Source: Streptomyces lomondensis
GTDB lineage: Bacteria > Actinomycetota > Actinomycetes > Streptomycetales > Streptomycetaceae
Length of the DNA: 64,000 nucleotides
Assembly: GCF_014651035.1 (NCBI RefSeq)
Contig: NZ_BMWC01000007.1
Span: forward strand, 372,001-436,000
Direction of reading: 5' to 3'
Every line of letters begins with the position of its first letter. The stretch's first letter is position 1. Below the pieces are notes generated by a model. It was not told the DNA's origin and ran no database searches. It saw only the letters and a list, made by a program, of their open reading frames with translations. The position numbers and the translations under genes were made by a program. Positions 17,097 through 24,354 of the stretch are shown here, piece by piece.

Positions 17097-17618
17097 CTAC
17101 CGCGTCGCTGCCGGGTCGACGCGGTCGCACAGGTCGTCCGTCGTCCCGTGGAGCAGGCGGACCTCCTTGTAGCCGGTGGGGCTGATGTGCATCGTGAAGA
17201 CTCCGTCGACGAGGTACAGACCGCGCGGCAGACTCCCCTGGCCCGGGCCGACACCGACGAGCACCGGCCCGCGCACGGCCCAGGTCTGTGAGCCGTCCCG
17301 CCCGTACTCGACGACGGCCGAGCCGCTCGCGTCGGCGTCGTAGGACGCGCCGGACTCGGTGTTCGTGACGCGGACGACGAGATCTCCCTTGTAGGCGACG
17401 CGCCGGGCGGAACCGTCGGCGTGGGTGCTCAGCACGCGCCGGACCACCTCGTCGACGACCGGCTCACCGTGGACGGGGAAGCCGCATCGCGCGCCGGCGC
17501 CGACGTCCCAGGGCGCGGAGGGGGCCGGTTCCCAGCCTCCCGCGGTCGCGGCGGACGCGGGCTGGGTCCCGAAGAGCACGGCGGCAAGTGCCAGCGGGGC
17601 GAGGGCGGTTCGTCGCAT
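17097..17618 (-). CDS. Secreted protein of unknown function
   Basis: A 173-residue exported protein. The start MRRTALAPLALAAVLFGTQ ends in a signal peptidase site near ASA-AT. The mature part has two Cys residues (GARCGFPV and DDLCDRVD) that could bridge, and alternating strand patterns (LVVRVTNTES, AVRGPVLVGVGPGQG, GLYLVDGVFTMHIS) suggest a compact beta-sandwich. AAGGAG lies just upstream of the ATG. It diverges from the SARP-type regulator with 97 bases between. I do not recognise a family with a known activity. Confidence 0.75.
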   Translation of the reverse strand: MRRTALAPLALAAVLFGTQPASAATAGGWEPAPSAPWDVGAGARCGFPVHGEPVVDEVVRRVLSTHADGSARRVAYKGDLVVRVTNTESGASYDADASGSAVVEYGRDGSQTWAVRGPVLVGVGPGQGSLPRGLYLVDGVFTMHISPTGYKEVRLLHGTTDDLCDRVDPAATR

Positions 17619-17715
17619 GGTTCTCCTTGAACGGGCGGACGGGTGGGACGCCAGCCTTTCCCCGCCCTCTGACCAAAGCCTCACCACCGGCGCCCCGTTA
17701 GGCTGCCGGGCCATC

Positions 17716-19068
17716 ATGGAGTTCCAACTGCTCGGTCCGTTCACCGCCCGTCACGAGGGGCGGCAGGTGCCGCTGGGCAGCCGCCGCCAGGAGCGGTGCC
17801 TGCTCGGGGTCCTGCTGCTGCACGCGGGCCGTGCCGTCACCACCGAGCGCCTCATCGACCTGCTGTGGGACGGCGAGCCGCCCGCCTCCGCCCGCGCCAC
17901 CGTGCACACCTACGTCGGCCGGCTCCGCGCCGCCCTCCGGCCGTACGAGGTGTCCGTCGAGACCCGGCACGACGGTTACGCCGTGGAACGGGGCCCGCAT
18001 CGGATCGACGCGCAGGAGTTCACCGAACTCGTCGGGCGGGCCGCCGAGGCGGGTGACCCGGTGGAGCGGATCGGCCACTACGACCGGGCCCTCGCGCTGT
18101 GGCGCGGTCCGCTGCTCACGGACGTCGCCGACGACCGGTTGCGCACGCGCCTGGGCAGCGGGCTCGTCGAACTGCGGCTGTCCGCGGGGGAACGGCGGGC
18201 GGAAGCCCAGCTCACGGCGGGCCTGCACGACCGTGTCGTCGCCGAGCTGACGCCGCTGTTGGACGAGCACCCCACGCGTGAGCGCCTGGTCGCCGCCCGG
18301 ATGACCGCCCTGTACCGCGCGGGCCGCCGCGCCGAGGCGCTCCAGTCGTACGACCGCACCCGCGCCCTCATGGCCGAGCAACTCGGCGTCGAGCCCGGGC
18401 GCGACCTGCGCACCCTGCACGAGCGCATGCTGCGTGGCGACCCCCGGCTGGACCGGCCGCCCGGGCCCGTCTACGCGGTACGGGTCGACGACCAGTGGCT
18501 GCCGTGGAGTACGGGCGGACACCCGGCGCTGGAGTTCTGCAACACCTACGCGGGGTGGGGCGGGGAGCGGCTGCCCGGGTCGGACTGGTTGCGGGGTTAC
18601 GCCACGCTCGCCGTCTGGGCCGGGCATCTGGACCTGATCGAGGAGCGGCAGGTCGCCCGGCTGCGCGAGCGGGCCCGGCGGCAGCCGGAGGAGGCCGCCG
18701 CCGCGCTCGACGAGGCCCGGCGCTTCCGTACGGACCTGTACGCCTGCCTGACCGATCCGCAGGACGGCCGGGCGTTCAAGGCGGTGGCCGGGGTGGTGGA
18801 GGAGGCCGCGCGGCTCTCGGTCTTCACCCGGGGCGAGGACGGACTCGGGCGCTGGCAGCCGTCGCCCGCCGCCGGGCTGCGCCTGCCCCTGTGCGCGGTG
18901 GCCCGCACGGCGGGTGAACTGCTCGCCGACCCCCGCCGCTTCACCCTCCGCAGCTGCCCGAGCCCCGACTGCGGCTGGCTGTTCCTCGACGAGCGGGGGC
19001 GGCGCAGGTGGTGCAGCCTGGCGACGTGCGGTACGCGACGGAACTCCGGTCGTGGGCCCGGCACTTGA
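17716..19068 (+). CDS. SARP-type (BTAD) regulator fused to a CGNR-like zinc finger
   Basis: A 450-residue protein with two parts rarely seen together. Residues 1-245 are a streptomycete antibiotic regulatory protein: an OmpR-like winged helix (MEFQLLGPFTARHEGRQVPL, TTERLIDLLWDGEPPASAR, VHTYVGRLRAAL) and the BTAD helical repeats (DRALALWRGPLLTDV, LRTLHERMLRGDPR). Residues 265-450 match the ABATE/CGNR class: HPALEFCNTYAGWGG, then a long helical region, then the four-Cys finger in CPSPDCGWLFLDERGRRRWC and SLATCGTRR. The usual CGNR signature is here CGTR, and the tail after it is short (RNSGRGPGT). There is no ATPase domain. Start ATG 17716. Both halves are expected to bind DNA, so a single-chain transcription factor is likely. 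It converges with the iminopeptidase gene with three bases between stops. Confidence 0.85.
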   Translation: MEFQLLGPFTARHEGRQVPLGSRRQERCLLGVLLLHAGRAVTTERLIDLLWDGEPPASARATVHTYVGRLRAALRPYEVSVETRHDGYAVERGPHRIDAQEFTELVGRAAEAGDPVERIGHYDRALALWRGPLLTDVADDRLRTRLGSGLVELRLSAGERRAEAQLTAGLHDRVVAELTPLLDEHPTRERLVAARMTALYRAGRRAEALQSYDRTRALMAEQLGVEPGRDLRTLHERMLRGDPRLDRPPGPVYAVRVDDQWLPWSTGGHPALEFCNTYAGWGGERLPGSDWLRGYATLAVWAGHLDLIEERQVARLRERARRQPEEAAAALDEARRFRTDLYACLTDPQDGRAFKAVAGVVEEAARLSVFTRGEDGLGRWQPSPAAGLRLPLCAVARTAGELLADPRRFTLRSCPSPDCGWLFLDERGRRRWCSLATCGTRRNSGRGPGT

Positions 19069-19071
19069 CCC

Positions 19072-20049
19072 TCAGACGCCCTTGACGCTCTTGACGCCCT
19101 TGAACCGCTCCGTCGCCGCCAGTACGGCGTCCGTCGTCGCGTCTCCCGACAACCCGTGCCCCTCCCTGCCGATGAGCACCAGCTCCGCGTCCGGCCACGC
19201 CTGGGCCAGCCGCCAGGCGACGTCCGGGGGGCCGCTGATGTCCAGGCGCCCGTGGATGAGCACGCCCGGGATGCCGGCGAGCTTCCCGGCGTCACGCAGC
19301 AGCGCCCCGTCCTCCAGGAAGCCGGCGTGCCGCCAGTAGTGCGTGACGAGGCGGGCGAAGCGCAGCCGGAAGCGCGGGTCCTCGAAACGGGGGTCGGGGC
19401 GGTGCCCCGGGCGGGTGGACACGTGCACGTCCTCCCACCGGCACCACTCCCGCGCGGCCCGTTCCCGTACGGCCGGATCGGGGTCGGCGAGCAGCCGGGC
19501 GTAGGCGTCCACCAGGCTGCCGTCGCGCTGCACCTCCGGCACGGCGTCCCGGAACCGGGCCCACTCCTCGGGGAAGATCCGCCCCATGTCCCGCGTGACC
19601 CACTCGACTTCGCGGCGGGTGGTGTTGGTGACGCTGAACAGGACCAGCTCGGAGACGTGTTCCGGGTACTGCTCGGCGTAGGCCAGCGCGAGGGTCACGC
19701 CCCAGGAGCCGCCCAGGACCAGCCAGTTGTCGATGCCGAGGTGCCGCCGCAGCAGCTCGACGTCGGCGATCAGGTGCGGTGTGGTGTTGGCGGCGAGCGA
19801 GGTCCGCGGATCGGCGGCGTCGGGCGTACTGCGTCCGCACCCGCGCTGGTCGAAGAGCACGATCCGGTACGCCGCCGGGTCGAACAGCCGCCGCCAGAAC
19901 GGCGCCGCGCCCGATCCCGGCCCGCCGTGCAGCACGACGGCGGGCTTGCCCTCGGGATTCCCGCAGGTCTCCCAGTAGACGAGGTTGCCGTCGCCGACGT
20001 CGAGCATGCCGTGCTCGTACGGCTCGATGGGGGGATGGAGCCCGGCCAT
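19072..20049 (-). CDS. pip: Proline iminopeptidase (peptidase family S33)
   Basis: A 325-residue alpha/beta hydrolase that removes N-terminal proline from peptides. It has the oxyanion-hole HGGPGSG (41-47), FDQRGCGRS, the nucleophile elbow GGSWG (Ser115), the acid in HGRLDISGP and the His in GREGHGLSG. A helical cap domain lies between, with the GRIFPEEW-type segment seen in the family. There is no signal peptide, so it is cytoplasmic. I chose ATG 20049 (MAGLHPPIEPYEHGMLDVGD), which has GGAAGG upstream. It diverges from an XRE-type regulator with about 110 bases between. Confidence 0.93.
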   Translation of the reverse strand: MAGLHPPIEPYEHGMLDVGDGNLVYWETCGNPEGKPAVVLHGGPGSGAAPFWRRLFDPAAYRIVLFDQRGCGRSTPDAADPRTSLAANTTPHLIADVELLRRHLGIDNWLVLGGSWGVTLALAYAEQYPEHVSELVLFSVTNTTRREVEWVTRDMGRIFPEEWARFRDAVPEVQRDGSLVDAYARLLADPDPAVRERAAREWCRWEDVHVSTRPGHRPDPRFEDPRFRLRFARLVTHYWRHAGFLEDGALLRDAGKLAGIPGVLIHGRLDISGPPDVAWRLAQAWPDAELVLIGREGHGLSGDATTDAVLAATERFKGVKSVKGV

Positions 20050-20159
20050 GCGTGATGCCTTCCCGCGGTGGAATGCATGGGGAATGTAGGAATGTAACAG
20101 CACTGGCCCGCGCGGGGGCAGGCGCTGTTGCCCTCGTCGTGGCGGCGTACCGTGGCAGC

Positions 20160-21374
20160 GTGGCGAACGAAGACCTGGGACGGACCCTGCGCCGCTTGCG
20201 CCGTCTGGCCTCCTTGACGCAGGAGGAGCTGGCAGAACGCTCCGGTGTGTCCGTCGATGTGATCCGCCAGCTCGAACAGGGACGCAAGCACTCGGCGCGC
20301 CTGCCCACCCTGCACGCGCTGGCCAACGGTCTCGGCGTGGAGCTGACGACGCTTCTCGGTGACCCGCCCGCTGTCTCGTCCACAGGTGAGAGCGACGGGC
20401 CCCGCTTCGTGGCCGTGCGCCGTGCCATCATGCCGGCGCTCTGGGGACCGGAGCCGGAGCCGCCAGGCCCTGGCTTCTCGCCGGAGCGTCTGCGCGAGCA
20501 GATCGCGGACGGCTGGACGCGGTACCACGCGGCCGAGTTCGACACGGTGATGAAGGCGTTGCCGGACCTGATCGCGGATGCGCGGTCCGCCACCGCATCC
20601 GTCGGCGAAGACGACCGCAGAGCCGGGTTCGCGGCCCTGGGCAAGGCACTTCAGCTCGCTGGGCACGTCGCTGTGCGGATGGGCAAGACGGACCTGGCCC
20701 TGACGAGCCTGGAACGCGCGATAGAGGCCGCCGGACAGTCCTCCGACCCGCTGCTCGTGCCGATGATCGTCAACTCCACGGCCTGGACGTACCAGCGGCA
20801 GGGACGCCTGGAAGACGCGTTGGACATCGCGCTCCGTGCCGCCGCCGACATGGTGGACGCGGGGCGGACCGGGACGGCGGACGGGCTGAAGGTGTGGGGC
20901 GCGCTGACCATGAGCGCCGCCACGTCCGCCGCGCGCGGCGGCGACTACGAGCGCGCGGCGGCGATGATGGAGACGGCGGAGAAGGAAGCCGCCCAGGTCT
21001 CGAAGCTGCCCGACGGCGGCGACAACCGCATGGTCAGTGTCTTCAGCCCGTCGTCGGTCCGTATCGAACGCGTCCGGCTCGCCGTGCAGTACGGGCACCC
21101 GCAGGACGCCCTGGCCCTGGCCAAGGGGATGCGGCTGAGCAAGGACACCCCGCCGTCCTGGCGGACGTGGCTGCTGCTGGACGTGGCCCGGGCCCACACG
21201 GACATCGGGGACGCGGCCGGGGCGGTGAAGACCCTGGAGTCCCTGCGCCGGGTGGCACCGACGTGGATGCAGCACCACACCTTGGCCGTGGCCATCGTGC
21301 GCGACCTTTGGGCGCTTCCCAACCACCCGCCAGGGCTGCGCGCGTTGGCGGAGTTTCTGGGCGTCGCCGAATAG
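20160..21374 (+). CDS. XRE-family HTH regulator with TPR-like helical C-terminus
   Basis: A 404-residue protein. Residues 5-62 are a Cro/C1-type helix-turn-helix (LRRLRRLASLTQEELAERSG, VIRQLEQGRKH). Residues 110-400 are helical pairs resembling tetratricopeptide repeats (KTDLALTSLERAIEAAGQ, GRLEDALDIALRAAADM, GDYERAAAMMETAEKEA, GDAAGAVKTLESLRRV). Such proteins are abundant in Streptomyces and often sit beside a small RsbW-like ATPase, as here. GTG 20160 gives MANEDLGRTLRRLRR; a short in-frame extension is possible but lacks a ribosome binding site. A peptide ligand is plausible but not shown. Confidence 0.9.
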   Translation: MANEDLGRTLRRLRRLASLTQEELAERSGVSVDVIRQLEQGRKHSARLPTLHALANGLGVELTTLLGDPPAVSSTGESDGPRFVAVRRAIMPALWGPEPEPPGPGFSPERLREQIADGWTRYHAAEFDTVMKALPDLIADARSATASVGEDDRRAGFAALGKALQLAGHVAVRMGKTDLALTSLERAIEAAGQSSDPLLVPMIVNSTAWTYQRQGRLEDALDIALRAAADMVDAGRTGTADGLKVWGALTMSAATSAARGGDYERAAAMMETAEKEAAQVSKLPDGGDNRMVSVFSPSSVRIERVRLAVQYGHPQDALALAKGMRLSKDTPPSWRTWLLLDVARAHTDIGDAAGAVKTLESLRRVAPTWMQHHTLAVAIVRDLWALPNHPPGLRALAEFLGVAE

Positions 21375-21498
21375 CGTGGAGAAAGTAGGACGTTGCGCCC
21401 CTGTCAGCGTCCGAGGCATGCCGCTTACATGACGGACAGCGCCCCGGCGACCCCGCGGAGGGTCACGGGGCTCGGCCGATCCGAGAGAGCAGACCGAC

Positions 21499-21927
21499 AT
21501 GCCGCAACCTACGACGCGGGCGCGTCCCACGGGCTGTCCCGGCTACAGCGAGATGCTGCCCTGCAAGCCCGAGAGCGCGGGCACGGCCCGGCGCCTGGTC
21601 CGCGTCGCGCTGGGCGCCTGGGGACTGAACGACCTGGCCGACGACGGCGAACTGATCGTTTCCGAGTTGGTGTCCAACGCTGTCCAGCACGCGCGATGCC
21701 GTTACATCCGAGTCGCGGTCACCCGGCCCGAGAGGGTGAGGGTACGGGTCCGCATCGGCGTCGTGGACAAGTCGCAGCGCTTACCGGTGTTACGGGAGCC
21801 ACGCGAAGGCGACGAGAACGGGCGTGGTCTCGCGCTCGTGGGAGAACTGGCGAAGACGTGGGGCACCGATCAACTGCCGTGGGGCAAGCGCGTGTGGGCT
21901 GAGCTGCACGGGGAGGAACACGGATGA
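21499..21927 (+). CDS. RsbW-like ATP-binding protein with two TTA codons
   Basis: A 142-residue GHKL ATPase of the anti-sigma/serine kinase type. The N-box is LIVSELVSNAVQHA and the G2 box ENGRGLALVGELA; the rest is a single HATPase_c_2 domain. Members phosphorylate anti-anti-sigma factors or act as orphan partners of HTH proteins. Leu95 and Leu98 are encoded by TTA (21781-21783 and 21790-21792), the codon read only by the developmental tRNA BldA, so translation should depend on bldA. Its stop overlaps the next ATG. It follows the XRE-TPR gene by 124 bases on the same strand. Confidence 0.88.
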   Translation: MPQPTTRARPTGCPGYSEMLPCKPESAGTARRLVRVALGAWGLNDLADDGELIVSELVSNAVQHARCRYIRVAVTRPERVRVRVRIGVVDKSQRLPVLREPREGDENGRGLALVGELAKTWGTDQLPWGKRVWAELHGEEHG

Positions 21928-22121
21928 CCGGCGAGCGGAGGCCCTGGGTGGGCGACTTGGTCGATGACGAGATCTCCGGCCGACGCGGCGTCGTCACCGA
22001 TGTGCGCGGCGACGCGGTCTGGGTGCTGCGGCCGGAGTGCGGGCCGGGGCAGTGGATGTCGCGGCAGCCGATGAGCCTGACCGTGGTCACGCCGCGTGAG
22101 GAGATGCGGGGGCGACTGTAG
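21924..22121 (+). CDS. Small conserved-type streptomycete protein, 65 residues
   Basis: Begins MTGERRPWVGDLVDDEISGR and continues with RGVVTDVRGDAVWVLRPECG. The pattern G-D-L-V-D-x-E-x-x-R-x-G-V-V-T-D suggests a small SH3-like beta-barrel. It overlaps the ATPase stop (ATGA) and is translationally coupled to it. It is the last gene of the XRE-ATPase run. Function unknown. Confidence 0.75.
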   Translation: MTGERRPWVGDLVDDEISGRRGVVTDVRGDAVWVLRPECGPGQWMSRQPMSLTVVTPREEMRGRL

Positions 22122-22148
22122 ACGTGGGCGTGGGCGAGGCGCATGCTG

Positions 22149-22595
22149 TCAGGCCAGTTCGAAATGTGTGTGAGGCGTCGCCCGCTTCCACACGGCCTCG
22201 AAGGCCGACTCGCAGAGCTTCGCCAGCTCAGGGTCTTCCGTGAGTTCCACCTCCATGTTCTCGCCCTCGCCGTCGAAGTGATTGACGAGAACGAGGCTGG
22301 AGTCGAACAGCCAGAAGTCGTTGCCCGGAAGCACGAGGTCCGTAGCGCTGCGGCGCGAGAGCCAGCGCACGTCTTCGCCGGCCGCGATGTTCAGCCCGTC
22401 GGTCACGTCGTACTCGAAGCGGATGTACTCGCTGACGGGCGTCGAGACGATCCTGGCCCGGCGCACTTCGACTCCTCGTGAGGTGGCGGCCGTGACAATG
22501 CTGTGCCAGTCGGCCCAGCGCTCGGCAGGGTCGAGCGTCTGACCGGCCTTCCAGTCGATGAAGGCGGGGTCCGACTTCATGTAGGCGTCGCGCAT
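22149..22595 (-). CDS. DUF6879-family protein, probably truncated by a frameshift
   Basis: From the ATG at 22595 the product has 148 residues: MRDAYMKSDPAFIDWKAGQT, RRARIVSTPVSEYIRFEYDV, EDVRWLSRRSATDLVLPGND, FWLFDSSLVLVNHF. This matches DUF6879 proteins, which in Streptomyces accompany HTH regulators. The same frame stays open upstream and reads FEELFRDCQRTAVHLE, the usual DUF6879 start, but reaches a stop before any good start codon. One extra T in the run at 22641-22644 would join it to the ORF at 22577-22843 (GDEDTDV then FEELF). Either the strain has a frameshift here or the ATG at 22595 is used with a close GGAG. Confidence 0.65.
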   Translation of the reverse strand: MRDAYMKSDPAFIDWKAGQTLDPAERWADWHSIVTAATSRGVEVRRARIVSTPVSEYIRFEYDVTDGLNIAAGEDVRWLSRRSATDLVLPGNDFWLFDSSLVLVNHFDGEGENMEVELTEDPELAKLCESAFEAVWKRATPHTHFELA

Positions 22596-22843
22596 CTCCA
22601 GATGGACAGCTGTCCTCTGGCAGTCGCGGAACAGCTCCTCAAAACGTCGGTGTCCTCGTCACCCTTCTTCACCTCCAGGAAGAACTGCACCATGCGCCGG
22701 GGAATCTCCACCGCAGACTCGTGGCCGGGAATGTCCATCTGCCCGTGGCGGAGCTGCGCAGCCAGGAACTTGCCCGGACTTGCCAGAAATTCGGGTGCGG
22801 AGCCTTCAAGCGGAATCACCGGCCCGCCCGTTGTCAGTGCCAC
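22577..22843 (-). CDS. Hypothetical protein, possible 5' part of the DUF6879 gene
   Basis: An 88-codon reading frame containing PVIPLEGSAPEFLASPGKFL and MVQFFLEVKKGDEDTDV. After GDEDTDV the frame shifts out of the DUF6879 coding signal and ends quickly (SIWRCATPT). The last natural part probably belongs to the DUF6879 gene, with its start at or near the ATG encoding MVQFFLEVKK. The first half is not recognised. Third-position G+C bias is weaker than in neighbours, so some doubt remains that it is a gene at all. Confidence 0.35.
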   Translation of the reverse strand: MALTTGGPVIPLEGSAPEFLASPGKFLAAQLRHGQMDIPGHESAVEIPRRMVQFFLEVKKGDEDTDVLRSCSATARGQLSIWRCATPT

Positions 22844-23372
22844 CGGCTACGGTCTGAGCGCGCGGTCGGCTTCCGGGGGTTCCAGCTCTGTAGGGAATGG
22901 TTGCATCCCCGGCCTGTGCGGGGGCGGCCCGGGGACACGTCCGGGACCTAACCGACGGTCGGGCTTCGTCGATGGCCAAGCAGTGACCTGCCTGCGCCGG
23001 CCGCGCACCACTTGTGCTGGCCCCTCCGTCGGCACCCGAGCCGGAGAACCTCCCCGCCAGGTCCCGGAGCCGGGCCGCGGCCGTGGCCGTCTGGTCGCCG
23101 GTGAGGTGCGTGCCGGGCATCGAGCCCAGGCGCTCGACCTGGTCGGCGACGCGCAGGTACTCCCGGTGAGCGTGCTCCCGGCAGGCTAGGCACGTGACGC
23201 TCTCCGGCCGGGCAGAGGTCATCGCGTAGGGCACCCGCTGTCCGCAACCGGTGGTGACGACGCCGGGCGCGTCGGGCGCGCGGCCCAGCGTCGACACGAG
23301 CAGGTTGCGGACGCCGGGGCCGGCCCGCACCACCTTCTGCTCTACGTGAATGTGCGGATCGGTCGTGCTCAT
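22806..23372 (-). CDS. Hypothetical protein with short Cys-rich region
   Basis: 188 codons starting MSTTDPHIHVEQKVVRAGPG. Residues 40-70 contain GCGQRVPYAM and VTCLACREHAHREYL, a possible zinc site although the first pair has one Cys only, then a helix (ADQVERLGSMPGTHLTGDQT). From about residue 115 the sequence becomes disordered Ala/Gly/Arg/Pro and may be read-through of a damaged end. Its tail overlaps the ORF at 22577-22843. Function unknown. Confidence 0.5.
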   Translation of the reverse strand: MSTTDPHIHVEQKVVRAGPGVRNLLVSTLGRAPDAPGVVTTGCGQRVPYAMTSARPESVTCLACREHAHREYLRVADQVERLGSMPGTHLTGDQTATAAARLRDLAGRFSGSGADGGASTSGARPAQAGHCLAIDEARPSVRSRTCPRAAPAQAGDATIPYRAGTPGSRPRAQTVAGGTDNGRAGDSA

Positions 23373-23448
23373 CTGTGTCCGCGCCTCCGTCCGCGTCGTC
23401 CGGGAACCACGGTAGTGCGGTGACCGACCAGGGCGCAGACCAGCGAGG

Positions 23449-23955
23449 TCAGCCGTACAACGCCACCCGCGGCAACACCGTCCCCCGCGCTTCCGGGTTC
23501 ACGACAGTGACCCGGTACCGCTCCGTCACCGACTCACCCGCACGCAACGTCCGCTGAGCGCCCGTGAGTTCCGTGTACAGCGTGCCCGTCTGGCTGCCCA
23601 GCGGCACCCCCACCCAGCACCCGTGCCCCGTACGCCGCTCCACCCTGACGTCCGACGGCGCCAGGAAAGGCCCGGCGTCGGGGGACATCACGAGGAGCTG
23701 CGGGGCGACCGTCCGGGCCGCCGTCGCGTCGTTGCGGTAGGTGAGCGTGACCTCGTGGGCGCGGTCGGCCCGCAGCGGGCTCGTCGGCAGGTCTACGAAG
23801 TCCGTGGGGAGGGACGGCTCCTGGGGAGCCGTGACGGCGGCCGGGGCGGTGGCCGGGGGCGTGGCCGCCAGGGCGGGGCCGGCCGCGGTCAGGCCCGTGA
23901 CCGCCACGGCGAGGGCCAGGAAAGCGACTCTGAGACGACTGTTCTTCGACGACAC
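23449..23955 (-). CDS. Secreted protein of unknown function
   Basis: A 168-residue exported protein. The signal RLRVAFLALAVAVTGLTAAG is followed by a likely cut after ALA-A and an Ala/Pro-rich linker. The mature domain (about 55-168) has strands of a single Ig-like or DUF11-like beta-sandwich (HEVTLTYRNDATAARTVAPQ, ESVTERYRVTVVNPEARG). Start GTG 23955. No adjacent gene on its strand. A CebR-like palindrome lies 69 bases upstream. Extracytoplasmic binding or structural role is a guess from the fold pattern. Confidence 0.7.
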   Translation of the reverse strand: MSSKNSRLRVAFLALAVAVTGLTAAGPALAATPPATAPAAVTAPQEPSLPTDFVDLPTSPLRADRAHEVTLTYRNDATAARTVAPQLLVMSPDAGPFLAPSDVRVERRTGHGCWVGVPLGSQTGTLYTELTGAQRTLRAGESVTERYRVTVVNPEARGTVLPRVALYG

Positions 23956-24023
23956 GTTGGGGGACCCTTCGCATGGGAGGCGTTCGCTCCAGTGAACCGG
24001 TCGACTGTCACCGGCACTTGACC

Positions 24024-24037
24024 TGGGAGCGCTCAGA
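24024..24037. promoter_or_regulatory. CebR-like palindrome in the 23956-24354 gap
   Basis: TGGGAGCGCTCAGA matches 12 of 14 positions of the cellobiose-repressor box TGGGAGCGCTCCCA. It lies between the secreted protein (minus) and the aminopeptidase (plus). The rest of this 399-base gap holds a duplicated 18-base unit (24252-24287) and no gene or terminator that I can support. Confidence 0.3.
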
Positions 24038-24251
24038 CTACGCGGCGGATCCTAGGCAGCGGCCTGCCCCTGGCGGATCAGCCGATCGGCCGAGGCGCCC
24101 GGCGGCGCCGCCACGTACCCTCCTCCGTTCCGAAAGTGAACAGTTTCGCAACTACCGCTGGGTACTGGGGAGATCGCGTGGAAGGTCGCCCACATCATCG
24201 ATCCCCTCGCCCTTCCCCCTACGGCTGCGCTAGAACTTTCAACGACACCTC

Positions 24252-24287
24252 CGCACCACAGCGAACCCGCGCACCACAGCGAACCCG
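24252..24287. repeat. 18-base tandem duplication
   Basis: CGCACCACAGCGAACCCG occurs twice head to tail (24252-24269 and 24270-24287), followed by CGCACCC, the start of a third copy. It lies 68 bases before the aminopeptidase start, within the presumed leader. Confidence 0.85.
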
Positions 24288-24354
24288 CGCACCCGGTGAA
24301 ACCGACCGCATCAAGGGGCGCGGCACGGCCCACGCGCCCGAGGGGAACCACACA

